Below, piece after piece: positions 33,051 through 41,582 of a stretch of 64,000 nucleotides of DNA. Source of the DNA: Thermoprotei archaeon. GTDB lineage: Archaea; Thermoproteota; Thermoprotei; Thermoproteales; B15-G16. How positions within the stretch are numbered: position 1 is the stretch's first letter; the number at the start of each line of letters is the position of its first letter. The position numbers and the translations under genes are program-made. The stretch lies in assembly GCA_003649205.1 (NCBI GenBank), contig QMRC01000004.1:60459-124458 (forward strand), written 5' to 3'. The notes under the pieces were generated by a model. The model ran no database searches and had not been told where the DNA came from. It saw only the letters and a list, made by a program, of their open reading frames with translations.

Positions 33051-35651
33051 ATGAGTAGTAGGTACCTCGCCCTCACGCTAGTCATAGCAATACTCCTCGC
33101 ATCAGTAATCTACCTCACAGTACCCATATCAGCTGAGGAAGTACCCTACGGACCATGGCTAGACGAAGTAGTGTTCATGGAGGAGAGATCAACAGCAAAA
33201 GCTGTTGAGATGCTAGATAAGGGAGACATACAGATGTACTTATGGTACCTAACAGGTGAGAACCTAGAGAAGGCACTTAAGTCACCAAATATCGAGGTAG
33301 TACCATCCTATGCAGGTATGTTCGATCTCTTCGTAAATCCAATCGATACGAGGAACTACACAGGTGAATTCAACCCATTCTGTATTAGAGAGGTGAGAGA
33401 AGCACTCAACTACATAATTGATAGAGAGTACATCGTTAGAGAGATACTGAAGGGTAGAGGAGTACCGATGGTAACAGTATTTAGACCAAACACACCAGAC
33501 TACGTTAGAAATATAGAGTTCATGAAGGCAATGGAATCTAAGTACAAGTACGACTTCGATAAGGGTAAGGCAATAATCTTCGACGCACTTTACAAGGCAG
33601 GTTGCGAGTTTAAGGAAGGTAAGTGGTACTATAAGGGTAAGCCAATCAAGATCAGGATATTCATAAGGATTGAAGACGAGAGGAAGCTCATTGGTGAGTA
33701 CGTAGCATCAGTCCTAGAGAAGCTAGGATTTGAAGTCGAGAGGATCTACGGCCCCGCAATGAAGGCTTGGGAAGTAGTCTACGGTGGAGATCCAAGAAAG
33801 GGTCAATGGCACTTATATACAGAGGGTTGGTCATTCACAGCAATAACAGCCTACGATGATGACCTACCATACTACATGTACTGCTCAGAGTGGACAGGTA
33901 CAGTCTTCGAGTACTACAAGCCATCACCAGTACTAGTAGACTTAGCAACGAAGCTACTAAACGCCAAGTACAAGTCAATGGAGGAGAGAAATGAGTGGGT
34001 AAGGAAGCTAACTGAGCTATGTCTAAAGGACTCAACAAGAGTATGGCTAGCTCTACAGGAAACACCATTCCCATACTCAGCAAAGTTAAGGGCACCAGCA
34101 TATGACCTAATAGGTGGCTTCTACACGATATTCAGCATAAGAACAGCTAAGTACAAGGAGAAGGTCGGTGGTAGCATTAAGGTAGCACAGAGGAGAATGT
34201 TCGTAAGCGCCTTTAACCCAGTAGGTGGAATAAAGTGGATCTATGAGTCCGTAATATGGGTACAGGTAGTGGATCCAGGAGTATACCCACATCCACACAC
34301 AGGTGAGTACATACCAGTTAGAGCAAAGTTCACGGTGGAGACAGCTGGTCCAGAAGGTAAGCTACCAGTACCACCAGACGCACTCAAGTTCGATCCAGCA
34401 ACCAAGAAGTGGGTTAAGGTAGGTCCAGGTGTAAACGCCACAAGCAAGGTAACGTTCGAATACGTCATGGGCAAGTGGCACCACGGACAACCAATAACAA
34501 TTGCTGATGTAATGATGGCTATTGCAGAAGCCTTTAGAATAACCTACGAGAAGGACCCACTCTACGATCCAGCATCAATAACGCCAGCAATGCAGACATT
34601 TGTTAAGACGTTCAAGGGATTAAGGATTCTTGGTCCAAACAAGATAGAGATTTACCTGGACTACTGGCATGTCGATGACACCTATATAGCGTACATGGCT
34701 GATGTATGGCCATCAGTACCATGGGAGGTCTACACATTGATGAACAAGGCTGTTGAGGATAGGAAGCTAGCATTCTCAGATTCAAGAGCAGGGGATTGGG
34801 GTGTTGAGTGGTTAGATCTATGGAAGGGACCAAGCATACCAATACTCAAGGAGTACCTAGACAAGCTAAAGGCAGAGAACTACATACCTGAGGAGATTAA
34901 GGAGTGGGTAAAGCCTGAAGAGGCTAAGGCGAGATGGGAAGCACTTGCTAAGTGGTACGAGAAGTACGGTCACTTCCTAGTAAGTAATGGACCATTCATA
35001 GCGTACAAGGCAGATCCAGCAGCTAAGATGGCAGTACTGAAGGCATTTAGAGAGTACCCATTCAAGGCAGATTACTGGGATTGGTTGCTAAAGCCAAGAG
35101 TACCAGAGGTTAAGGTTGCTAAGATGCCAGATATCGTACCAGGTATGGAGGCGAGGATAGAGCTAACATCGACTTTCGAAGGTAAGCCATACGACAAGGT
35201 GAAGATCAAGGTATCACTAGTAGGTCCAGCAGGTGTAGCAGTGCTTACAAAGGATGCTAAGAGAGTAGGTCCAGGTAAGTTCGAGGTACTACTCACACCA
35301 GAGGATACGGGTAAGTTAACACCAGGCGTTTACACGGTTGAGGTAATTGCTGTTGGTGAGGAAGCAGCGTTACCGAAGATAGTATCGACATCAGCTAAGG
35401 TAATTCCACAGATCATGTACTTCGAGACCAGAGTTAAGGAGCTTGAGACGAGATTAGGCGGTGAAATCGAGGATATCAGAGGATCCATATCAAAGCTAGA
35501 GGACACAATATCTGACCTAAGTGCATCAATATCAGGTATATCAGCACAATTATCAACAGCAATGTCACTAGCAATAGTTGCTATAGTGCTATCAATCATC
35601 GCAATAGCACTAGCCGTAGTACTAGCAAGGAGAAAACCAGCAAGCAAGTAA
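33051..35651 (+). CDS. Family 5 extracellular peptide-binding protein with C-terminal membrane anchor
   Basis: The ATG at 33051 follows GGTGAT and starts a signal/anchor helix (MSSRYLALTLVIAILLASVI). The very large (866 aa) solute-binding domain follows: VREALNYIIDREYIVREIL and a TWG-like tail are typical of SBP family 5. A long linker leads to a coiled coil (about residues 800-840), then a C-terminal membrane helix (SLAIVAIVLSIIAIALAVVL) and a basic tail. It captures peptides outside the cell for OppBCDF. Archaeal members are anchored in this way rather than lipidated. A protein with the upstream ATG (33012) would have 13 more residues. Confidence 0.9.
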   Translation: MSSRYLALTLVIAILLASVIYLTVPISAEEVPYGPWLDEVVFMEERSTAKAVEMLDKGDIQMYLWYLTGENLEKALKSPNIEVVPSYAGMFDLFVNPIDTRNYTGEFNPFCIREVREALNYIIDREYIVREILKGRGVPMVTVFRPNTPDYVRNIEFMKAMESKYKYDFDKGKAIIFDALYKAGCEFKEGKWYYKGKPIKIRIFIRIEDERKLIGEYVASVLEKLGFEVERIYGPAMKAWEVVYGGDPRKGQWHLYTEGWSFTAITAYDDDLPYYMYCSEWTGTVFEYYKPSPVLVDLATKLLNAKYKSMEERNEWVRKLTELCLKDSTRVWLALQETPFPYSAKLRAPAYDLIGGFYTIFSIRTAKYKEKVGGSIKVAQRRMFVSAFNPVGGIKWIYESVIWVQVVDPGVYPHPHTGEYIPVRAKFTVETAGPEGKLPVPPDALKFDPATKKWVKVGPGVNATSKVTFEYVMGKWHHGQPITIADVMMAIAEAFRITYEKDPLYDPASITPAMQTFVKTFKGLRILGPNKIEIYLDYWHVDDTYIAYMADVWPSVPWEVYTLMNKAVEDRKLAFSDSRAGDWGVEWLDLWKGPSIPILKEYLDKLKAENYIPEEIKEWVKPEEAKARWEALAKWYEKYGHFLVSNGPFIAYKADPAAKMAVLKAFREYPFKADYWDWLLKPRVPEVKVAKMPDIVPGMEARIELTSTFEGKPYDKVKIKVSLVGPAGVAVLTKDAKRVGPGKFEVLLTPEDTGKLTPGVYTVEVIAVGEEAALPKIVSTSAKVIPQIMYFETRVKELETRLGGEIEDIRGSISKLEDTISDLSASISGISAQLSTAMSLAIVAIVLSIIAIALAVVLARRKPASK

Positions 35652-35714
35652 CCTTAATCTAGCTCTTTTCCCTAATTTCCTTTTTTCTGTACTTGCTTTC
35701 TCCATAAATTCCAT

Positions 35715-36197
35715 CTACTCTACTCTCCATTGTCTTGTCATCAACCACCTAGCTAGTAACCATACTCCAACTATCGTTACTACGTACGACGGTATTGCTA
35801 GTAGTGCATAAGGTTTAGTAACTGTGTACACATCATACCTTACCTCTACAGTGACTACCTTACTCCTTTCACTAATCGCTACAATGTACTCTGGATTCTG
35901 TACATACAACGTGCTTTCCTCTGTAGTTACGTATGTCTTCGGTAACTTCCCTTCCCTCATGTATATAAGGTATTGGACTTCTGTGAGGAAGTACAGAGTA
36001 ACCCCTCTCGGCACCTCTGCTCTAATCTCAACTAATCCAGCTACACTAAATCTCTTAACCGATGTACCAGGTGGTACCTCTACTATGAGTACGCCACTAC
36101 GGGTCTTCTCCATGTACGCTACGTTCGATAGTGTGACTAGTACGAATCCTATTGACATTAAGACTATTGACAGTATGATCAAGGACTTAGATCTCAC
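35715..36197 (-). CDS. Hypothetical protein with N- and C-terminal membrane helices
   Basis: This 160-residue protein is not recognised. A membrane helix sits at residues 6-28 (LIILSIVLMSIGFVLVTLS) and another at about 127-150 (PYALLAIPSYVVTIVGVWLL), with an extracellular beta-rich segment of about 100 residues between them (VLIVEVPPGTSVKRFSVAGL). It sits inside the peptide transporter cluster on the opposite strand, so it may be an accessory subunit; its promoter shares the gap with oppB. Confidence 0.6.
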   Translation of the reverse strand: MRSKSLIILSIVLMSIGFVLVTLSNVAYMEKTRSGVLIVEVPPGTSVKRFSVAGLVEIRAEVPRGVTLYFLTEVQYLIYMREGKLPKTYVTTEESTLYVQNPEYIVAISERSKVVTVEVRYDVYTVTKPYALLAIPSYVVTIVGVWLLARWLMTRQWRVE

Positions 36198-36217
36198 GAG
36201 CTATTTGTAGAAAAACT

Positions 36218-36229
36218 AAAATATATAAC
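36218..36229. promoter_or_regulatory. TATA element between the small membrane protein and oppB
   Basis: AAATATATAACT is near-symmetric and sits 20 nt from the minus-strand start (36197) and 47 nt before oppB TTG 36276. GAGGTGA lies 7 nt before that TTG and decides the oppB start. Confidence 0.5.
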
Positions 36230-36275
36230 TACACTTCAGTGTTTCTGACCACATTACATTGATTGAGGTGACTAC

Positions 36276-37346
36276 TTGTTGAGAATCCCTGGGTATGTGA
36301 AGTACCTGGGGAAGAGAGTTCTAGTGCTAGGTCTAACACTCATCATAGCTACCTACATAACCATTGTCATAGCGAACTTCGGTGGGTACATAGATAAGAT
36401 CTTGAAGGAGCAAATTGAGTTCGAAGTGTCTCAGCAATTAGCTAGGAACCCTGCCTTTAGAGCACTACCTGAACCTGTGAAGGAGAAGTATCGGAAGGAG
36501 CTTATTGAGCAGAGGATTAAGGCTATGGGTCTTGATAAGCCATTTATCCAACGATCATTCATATACTTAGTTCAAGCCCTTACGCTTGACTTAGGTAGAG
36601 CTATGCACCTTAGGAGTGCTGCTGGTTCAAGTAAGGTTAGGGACATAATACTTGAGAGGTTACCTTGGTCTGTACTTCTCTTCACACTAGGTACTATTCT
36701 CGAAGCTATCCTCGGCATCTACTTGGGTCTTCACATGGCTAGGAGAGCACTATCCTTCTTCGATAGAGCTATGACCATATTCGCCATCATAACCTACGTG
36801 ATTCCACCATGGTTCTTCGGTATGATCTTCATACTACTGTTCTCATTCTACCTCAGGATATTCCCACCAGGTGGATTAGTTAGTAGACCTCACGAAGATC
36901 CTTGGTCCTTCACAGCTGATCTACTGTACCACCTAGCACTACCACTATTCACATGGGTTTTCGCATTCTTTGGTTACTGGGCATACATAACGAGGAACCT
37001 CGTTGTCGGTATATTCCAGGAAGATTACGTCACTGCAGCTAGAGCTAAGGGATTACCTGAGAACCTCGTCATGAGGAGGTATGTACTTAGACCAGCTGCA
37101 CCTCCAATCGTGACTATGGTTGCTATAGCTCTTGCTAGTTCGTGGACAGGTGCTATCGTTACAGAGACCGTATTCTCGTGGCCTGGTCTAGGTAGTCTGT
37201 ATTGGGAGGCTATTTGGAGTATGGATGCTCCCGTCATAATCGGTTTAACGGTTATGTACGCGTACCTCTTCGTGATCACGATATTCATCCTGGACATCCT
37301 CTACGCATTTCTTGATCCAAGAGTTAGAGTTGGAGGGGTGAGGTAG
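36276..37346 (+). CDS. oppB: Peptide ABC transporter permease OppB
   Basis: The 356-residue permease has six membrane helices of the DppB/OppB type: KYLGKRVLVLGLTLIIATYI near the N-terminus, a cytosol-facing EAA-type loop (TRNLVVGIFQEDYVTAARAK then GLPENLVMRRYVLRPAAPP) and the final helix FVITIFILDILYAFLDPRVR. A stretch of about 60 charged residues (residues 38-95) inserted after helix 1 forms the usual extracellular part. The TTG start follows GAGGTGA. It precedes oppC by 1 nt. Confidence 0.93.
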   Translation: MLRIPGYVKYLGKRVLVLGLTLIIATYITIVIANFGGYIDKILKEQIEFEVSQQLARNPAFRALPEPVKEKYRKELIEQRIKAMGLDKPFIQRSFIYLVQALTLDLGRAMHLRSAAGSSKVRDIILERLPWSVLLFTLGTILEAILGIYLGLHMARRALSFFDRAMTIFAIITYVIPPWFFGMIFILLFSFYLRIFPPGGLVSRPHEDPWSFTADLLYHLALPLFTWVFAFFGYWAYITRNLVVGIFQEDYVTAARAKGLPENLVMRRYVLRPAAPPIVTMVAIALASSWTGAIVTETVFSWPGLGSLYWEAIWSMDAPVIIGLTVMYAYLFVITIFILDILYAFLDPRVRVGGVR

Positions 37347-37347
37347 T

Positions 37348-38748
37348 GTGAGTGCTCCTCCTACTGGTGTCAAGGCTGTTCTAAAGGAGGTTCTTAGGAC
37401 TAAGAGTGGTGTTGTAGCATTTGCACTGTTGATATTCATAGCGTCGTTAGCAATACTTGTACCCATATGGGCACCTTATGATGTGGTTAAGAAGTGGAAT
37501 GATCAGAGAGCATGGATTGAGAATCCTCGAGTTGCTGCTCCTGAGTGGGTTGAGTTCTTTGTAGGTAAGAAGCTTCCTAAGACTATCAAGCTGTATCCCG
37601 ATGACTTTAAGAAGAGGAGCTTCGTAGTTACGTACAAGAACCTTACGATGAAAAAGATATACCTATCAACTAGCTTCAGGTACAAGTACGATGACTTTCC
37701 CTCAGAGTTTAGGTTCTTCCTCTTTGTGAGATCTAAGGGTAAGGTCGAGGTAACAGTAAGGTTTATTCGACCTGATAGATCGGAAATTGTGATTAGTGGT
37801 CTAACACTTGAGAATGGTACTAAGGTAATTGATTCAACAGATGAGCTAGTACTTGAGAAGACAACTGAGTTCGTTAAATCTATTACCGGTCGTGAACCAG
37901 TTGTTGTAGCACCTGAAGTCTACTTCTTTGCTGTGAAGAGTCCAGATATGTACGATATCTCTAAGGTCAAGGTACTTAAGGGAACATATAGAGTAGATAT
38001 CGAGGTTACTGGATTTAGTGAGGAAGATGATGTAGATGTCAAGCTCATTATCTACGGTAAGGTGTACGGTCTAGCTGGTACAGATGACATGAGGAGAGAC
38101 CTCATGATTGGGATTCTCTGGGGTGCTCCAGTAGCTCTAGCCTTTGGCTTAATAACCGCTATCTGTGTAACACTGCTGCAGACAATATTTGGGATCATCA
38201 GTGGTTTCTATGGTGGTAAAGTTGATGAGATTATCCAGAGGATAACAGATGTTATGATGATAATTCCACTACTACCAATCCTCATACTAATATCGTTCTT
38301 CTACAGACCAGGTATCTTCTCACTAATTCTCGTCTTGATAGCCTTTGGCTTCGTAGGGACAACGACTAAGGTTGTGCGAAGTATGGTGCTTCAGATCAGA
38401 GAGGAACCATGTATTGAAGCTGCAAAGTCGTACGGTGCATCGAATTGGAGAATAATACTTCGACACATATTCCCAAGAGTACTACCCTACACATTCTCCA
38501 TAATATCGATCAGCGTACCAGTCTACATATTCACTGAGGCAGCGCTTAGCTTCCTAGGTCTCGGTGATCCAGTACTACCGACATGGGGTAAGATACTTGG
38601 TGATGCGGAAGCTGCTGGAGCACCAATACATGGATACTGGTGGTGGGTCCTCATACCTGCAGGCTTCATATCCCTAACAGCTGCAGCCTTTGCACTTCTC
38701 GGATACGCATTTGACAAGGTTGTTAACCCAAGATTAAGAGAGATGTGA
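37348..38748 (+). CDS. oppC: Peptide ABC transporter permease OppC with large extracellular insert
   Basis: The 466-residue permease carries an N-terminal helix (residues 18-38), then about 190 residues outside the membrane (roughly 45-235, beta-rich: SFRYKYDDFPSEFRFFLFVR, then GTYRVDIEVTGFSEED) before the permease core. Bacterial OppC has about 300 residues, so the insert is the main oddity. The core has the EAA loop EEPCIEAAKSYGASNWRIIL and FTEAALSFLGLGDPVLPTWG. The insert may dock the large anchored binding protein. GTG start; 9 nt before oppD. Confidence 0.9.
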   Translation: MSAPPTGVKAVLKEVLRTKSGVVAFALLIFIASLAILVPIWAPYDVVKKWNDQRAWIENPRVAAPEWVEFFVGKKLPKTIKLYPDDFKKRSFVVTYKNLTMKKIYLSTSFRYKYDDFPSEFRFFLFVRSKGKVEVTVRFIRPDRSEIVISGLTLENGTKVIDSTDELVLEKTTEFVKSITGREPVVVAPEVYFFAVKSPDMYDISKVKVLKGTYRVDIEVTGFSEEDDVDVKLIIYGKVYGLAGTDDMRRDLMIGILWGAPVALAFGLITAICVTLLQTIFGIISGFYGGKVDEIIQRITDVMMIIPLLPILILISFFYRPGIFSLILVLIAFGFVGTTTKVVRSMVLQIREEPCIEAAKSYGASNWRIILRHIFPRVLPYTFSIISISVPVYIFTEAALSFLGLGDPVLPTWGKILGDAEAAGAPIHGYWWWVLIPAGFISLTAAAFALLGYAFDKVVNPRLREM

Positions 38749-38757
38749 GGGTTCGTT

Positions 38758-39711
38758 ATGGTTCTCCTAAAGGTTACTGATCTAAGGCTATACTACAGAA
38801 CAACTAGAGGAATAGTCAGGGCTGTTGACGGAGTTAGCTTTGATGTGAGAGAAGGTGAAGCACTTGCTTTAGTTGGTGAATCTGGCTGTGGTAAGACATC
38901 CATAGGTATCTCAATAATGAGGTTACTGCCTAGGAACGTACACACCTACGATGGTAGTATAGTATTTGAGGGTATTGAGTTGATGAAGTTAAGTGATGAG
39001 GAGTTGAATAGGAAGATTAGGTGGAGAAAGATATCGATGGTATTTCAAGGAGCAATGAATGCTCTCAACCCGGTGCTACAGGTAGGTTATCAAGTTGCTG
39101 AGCCTCTCATCGTGCATGAGGGGATGAACAAGAAGGAAGCTCTCAAGAAGGCCATGGATACTCTCGAGAGGGTGGGTCTTCCCAGAGAAGTTGCATTTAG
39201 GTATCCTCACGAACTCTCTGGTGGTATGAAGCAGAGAGTTGTCATAGCAATGGCCTTGATAATGAATCCAAAGCTAGTAATACTCGATGAGCCTACATCA
39301 GCACTAGACGTGGTAACGCAAGCCAACATCATGAATCTGCTGAAGAGACTTAAGAGGCAGCACAACCTCTCATACATATTCATAACTCACGATCTTGCAC
39401 TTGCAAGCGAGTTAGCTGATAGGATAGCTGTGATGTATGCAGGTAAGCTAGTTGAGATAGGTACTGCAGAGCAGATATACCTCTCACCAAAACACCCCTA
39501 CACACAGAAGCTCATAGGAGCAGTCCCCACACTAAGAGAGACTAAGAAGCTAGAGTTCATACCAGGTGAAGTACCTAGCTTAATCAACCCACCTCCAGGC
39601 TGTAGATTTCACCCAAGATGTCCATACGCAAATGATAGGTGTAAGAGAGAGGAACCACCGATGGTAGAGGTTGAGCCGGAGCACTATGTCAGGTGCTGGC
39701 TATACGTGTAG
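38758..39711 (+). CDS. oppD: Peptide ABC transporter ATPase OppD
   Basis: The 317-residue ATPase has Walker [22 protein letters not shown]-loop VFQGAMNALNPV, signature LSGGMKQRVVIAMALIM, Walker B LVILDEPTSALDVV, switch ITHDLAL and the C-terminal [20 protein letters not shown]ys motif. It pairs with OppF on the other strand. It ends the oppBCD operon; its stop overlaps the antisense end of a minus-strand sRNA at 39708. Confidence 0.93.
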   Translation: MVLLKVTDLRLYYRTTRGIVRAVDGVSFDVREGEALALVGESGCGKTSIGISIMRLLPRNVHTYDGSIVFEGIELMKLSDEELNRKIRWRKISMVFQGAMNALNPVLQVGYQVAEPLIVHEGMNKKEALKKAMDTLERVGLPREVAFRYPHELSGGMKQRVVIAMALIMNPKLVILDEPTSALDVVTQANIMNLLKRLKRQHNLSYIFITHDLALASELADRIAVMYAGKLVEIGTAEQIYLSPKHPYTQKLIGAVPTLRETKKLEFIPGEVPSLINPPPGCRFHPRCPYANDRCKREEPPMVEVEPEHYVRCWLYV

Positions 39712-39764
39712 TCAGCCATCGGCTAATTCTTCATCCATCTGTACACAGCGGTTTCATCACCTAG
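39708..39764 (-). ncRNA. C/D box sRNA
   Basis: On the minus strand the boxes are C GTGATGA (39754-39760), D' CAGA (39738-39741), C' ATGAAGA (39728-39734) and D CTGA (39712-39715), with 12-nt guides AACCGCTGTGTA and ATTAGCCGATGG. It lies antisense to the last bases of oppD. Confidence 0.78.
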
Positions 39765-39814
39765 ACGTTAGGTGATGGGGTAGAGGACTTAAATCTTAGA
39801 GTCATGGTATTGAG

Positions 39815-39872
39815 TTAGATGATGTACTCAGGCGGCACCGATTGGTGAGGATAAGGTAGAGATGCTGATTCT
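39815..39872 (+). ncRNA. C/D box sRNA
   Basis: The boxes are C ATGATGT (39819-39825), D' CCGA (39838-39841), C' GTGAGGA (39845-39851) and D CTGA (39865-39868), with guides ACTCAGGCGGCA and TAAGGTAGAGATG. A TATA-like ACTTAAATC (39787-39795) lies about 25 nt upstream, so it seems to have its own promoter. Confidence 0.78.
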
Positions 39873-39886
39873 CAAGACTTACCAGT

Positions 39887-41578
39887 CTAAGTGAGCACTT
39901 CACGTACACTGCTGTACTTTCTCATTAATTTTGTCAAGTCTATCTCCATGACCTCAACAGGTACAGGTATGTCGAAGTTCGTAAGGACCTCTGGATGTAC
40001 TTCACCGACAATGCCTATGACCTCATCATCTACCAGTACTTCAGCACACCTACCTGGTATAAATGAGGGGTGCTCTACCTCTCTAAATCTGTACTCTAGT
40101 CCTAGTGTCGTCATTAATGCTCTCAACACGACTAGTACATCTGTTATCGTTGCCTTGGGATCAGCTATGGTGCATGCCAGGTGCCTCTCAGTCCTTGCTC
40201 TATTGTCAACAGCCTCATCTACAATAACCACATCCCCCACCTCGAATACCTTAATTGGGTACCCAGCTACCTTATTGTAGGCTACTACTTCGAGAAGCCC
40301 CGGTACTAGCCAATTCCTTAAACATGTGTACTTCTCACTCTTTGGATTCTCAACCTCAACTAGTGGTTGAGGTGGTAACCTCATTTTCCTGAGTAGCGTA
40401 TCTGGATTGCTCATCATGTAGTTAGCTACTTCCTGAAACCCGAGTCCAATCATCACATTTCTTACAGCTCTAGAGAAGACTTCGATTGGTGCTTCACGAC
40501 CACTGACGTACGGTTGTTCAGGTAGTTCAGGTGGTATGTTGTCGTACCCTAGTGCCATCGCAACATCCTCAACGAGGTCTATTACGTGTAGTACATCTAG
40601 TCTGTAAGGTGCTACCTCTACCTCAAGTACTTCTGAACTCAGTTCTCTCGCGTCATGTCTCATCTTGAGTAAACACTTCGTAACCTCTTCTCTACTGAGT
40701 TCAATACCTAGGTTCTCATTCACGTACCTAACCTCTAGATTCCAGCGGAGTGGTGTAAGTTGCGGTGTTAATATCTCTCTATCTCTGTACTTCACCATCA
40801 CTAGCTCTATGATTTCAGGTTTTCCTCTCTCAGCTATGTTACATACCATTACGTTCAACATGTCGAGTACAGTCTTTAGATCTGTACCAGTTACGTCAAT
40901 GAATACATCTTTAGTCTTCTCAGTTACCTTAGTATCCTCGCTATTGACTATTGGTGGCATTGATAGTACTGTACCTTCACTATCAATTAGTAGTGGGTAC
41001 TTATCGTAGTTCGCTATTATATACCCGTACTCTCTACCCTGTTCGGTGTACTTCAGTATCTCGTACCCATTCATGGGCTGTGTGTGGCCTAGTGGTGTGA
41101 ACTTTATGTCATCTGGTCTAACCAAGGTGTACCTGATCGGTGGTCTTATTGTTGATAGGTCGTACACTCCTATGGATGCTTTTCTCCTACCTCTACAGTA
41201 CGTTATGTGGAGTTTTTCCTGTAGATTCATCATCTGTCTAATAGCTTCATCACTTAGCTCTAGATTACGAACTATTGCGCATGCTATGTATGGTCTGTAG
41301 TGTACGTTTTCAACCTCTACAATAGCTATAGGTCTCTCCTGAAGTCTGAACCTCCGTAATCCAAGCTCCAGCTCTAGTAAGCCTTTCATTGCTCTTGCTA
41401 GTCCCTCTACTGAGAAGAGGTCAGGTCTATCGTGAGTTGCCTCGTACCTTACTACATCGTCCTCAATAGACTCTACCTCACACTTGAGTCTCAGTAGTAA
41501 ATCCTCAAGTTCTTCTCCCGTAAGTGATTTACCAAGTAACTTCTCTAGATCTCTCCAAGATACGTCTACAACTGGCAT
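39887..41578 (-). CDS. pheT: Phenylalanyl-tRNA synthetase beta subunit (archaeal)
   Basis: The 563-residue subunit has the short archaeal/eukaryotic PheT layout, without the bacterial N-terminal EMAP domain. B1 starts with SWRDLEKLLGKSLTGEELED, then B3/B4 with VRYEATHDRPDLFSVEGLAR, B5 (SREEVTKCLLKMRHDAREL) and the synthetase-like B6/B7 with HVIDLVEDVAMALGYDNIPP. It binds PheS as an alpha2beta2 enzyme and edits mischarged Tyr-tRNA. It begins 4 nt after pheS stops, with GAGGTGATTGC before the ATG. Confidence 0.95.
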   Translation of the reverse strand: MPVVDVSWRDLEKLLGKSLTGEELEDLLLRLKCEVESIEDDVVRYEATHDRPDLFSVEGLARAMKGLLELELGLRRFRLQERPIAIVEVENVHYRPYIACAIVRNLELSDEAIRQMMNLQEKLHITYCRGRRKASIGVYDLSTIRPPIRYTLVRPDDIKFTPLGHTQPMNGYEILKYTEQGREYGYIIANYDKYPLLIDSEGTVLSMPPIVNSEDTKVTEKTKDVFIDVTGTDLKTVLDMLNVMVCNIAERGKPEIIELVMVKYRDREILTPQLTPLRWNLEVRYVNENLGIELSREEVTKCLLKMRHDARELSSEVLEVEVAPYRLDVLHVIDLVEDVAMALGYDNIPPELPEQPYVSGREAPIEVFSRAVRNVMIGLGFQEVANYMMSNPDTLLRKMRLPPQPLVEVENPKSEKYTCLRNWLVPGLLEVVAYNKVAGYPIKVFEVGDVVIVDEAVDNRARTERHLACTIADPKATITDVLVVLRALMTTLGLEYRFREVEHPSFIPGRCAEVLVDDEVIGIVGEVHPEVLTNFDIPVPVEVMEIDLTKLMRKYSSVREVLT

Positions 41579-41582
41579 GCAA

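Noticed and set aside
31867..39711. oppF and the rest as two different transporters
   Set aside because: OppF and OppD share the same C-terminal Cys block, and the window holds exactly one set of permeases and one binding protein, so one transporter split over two strands is simpler.
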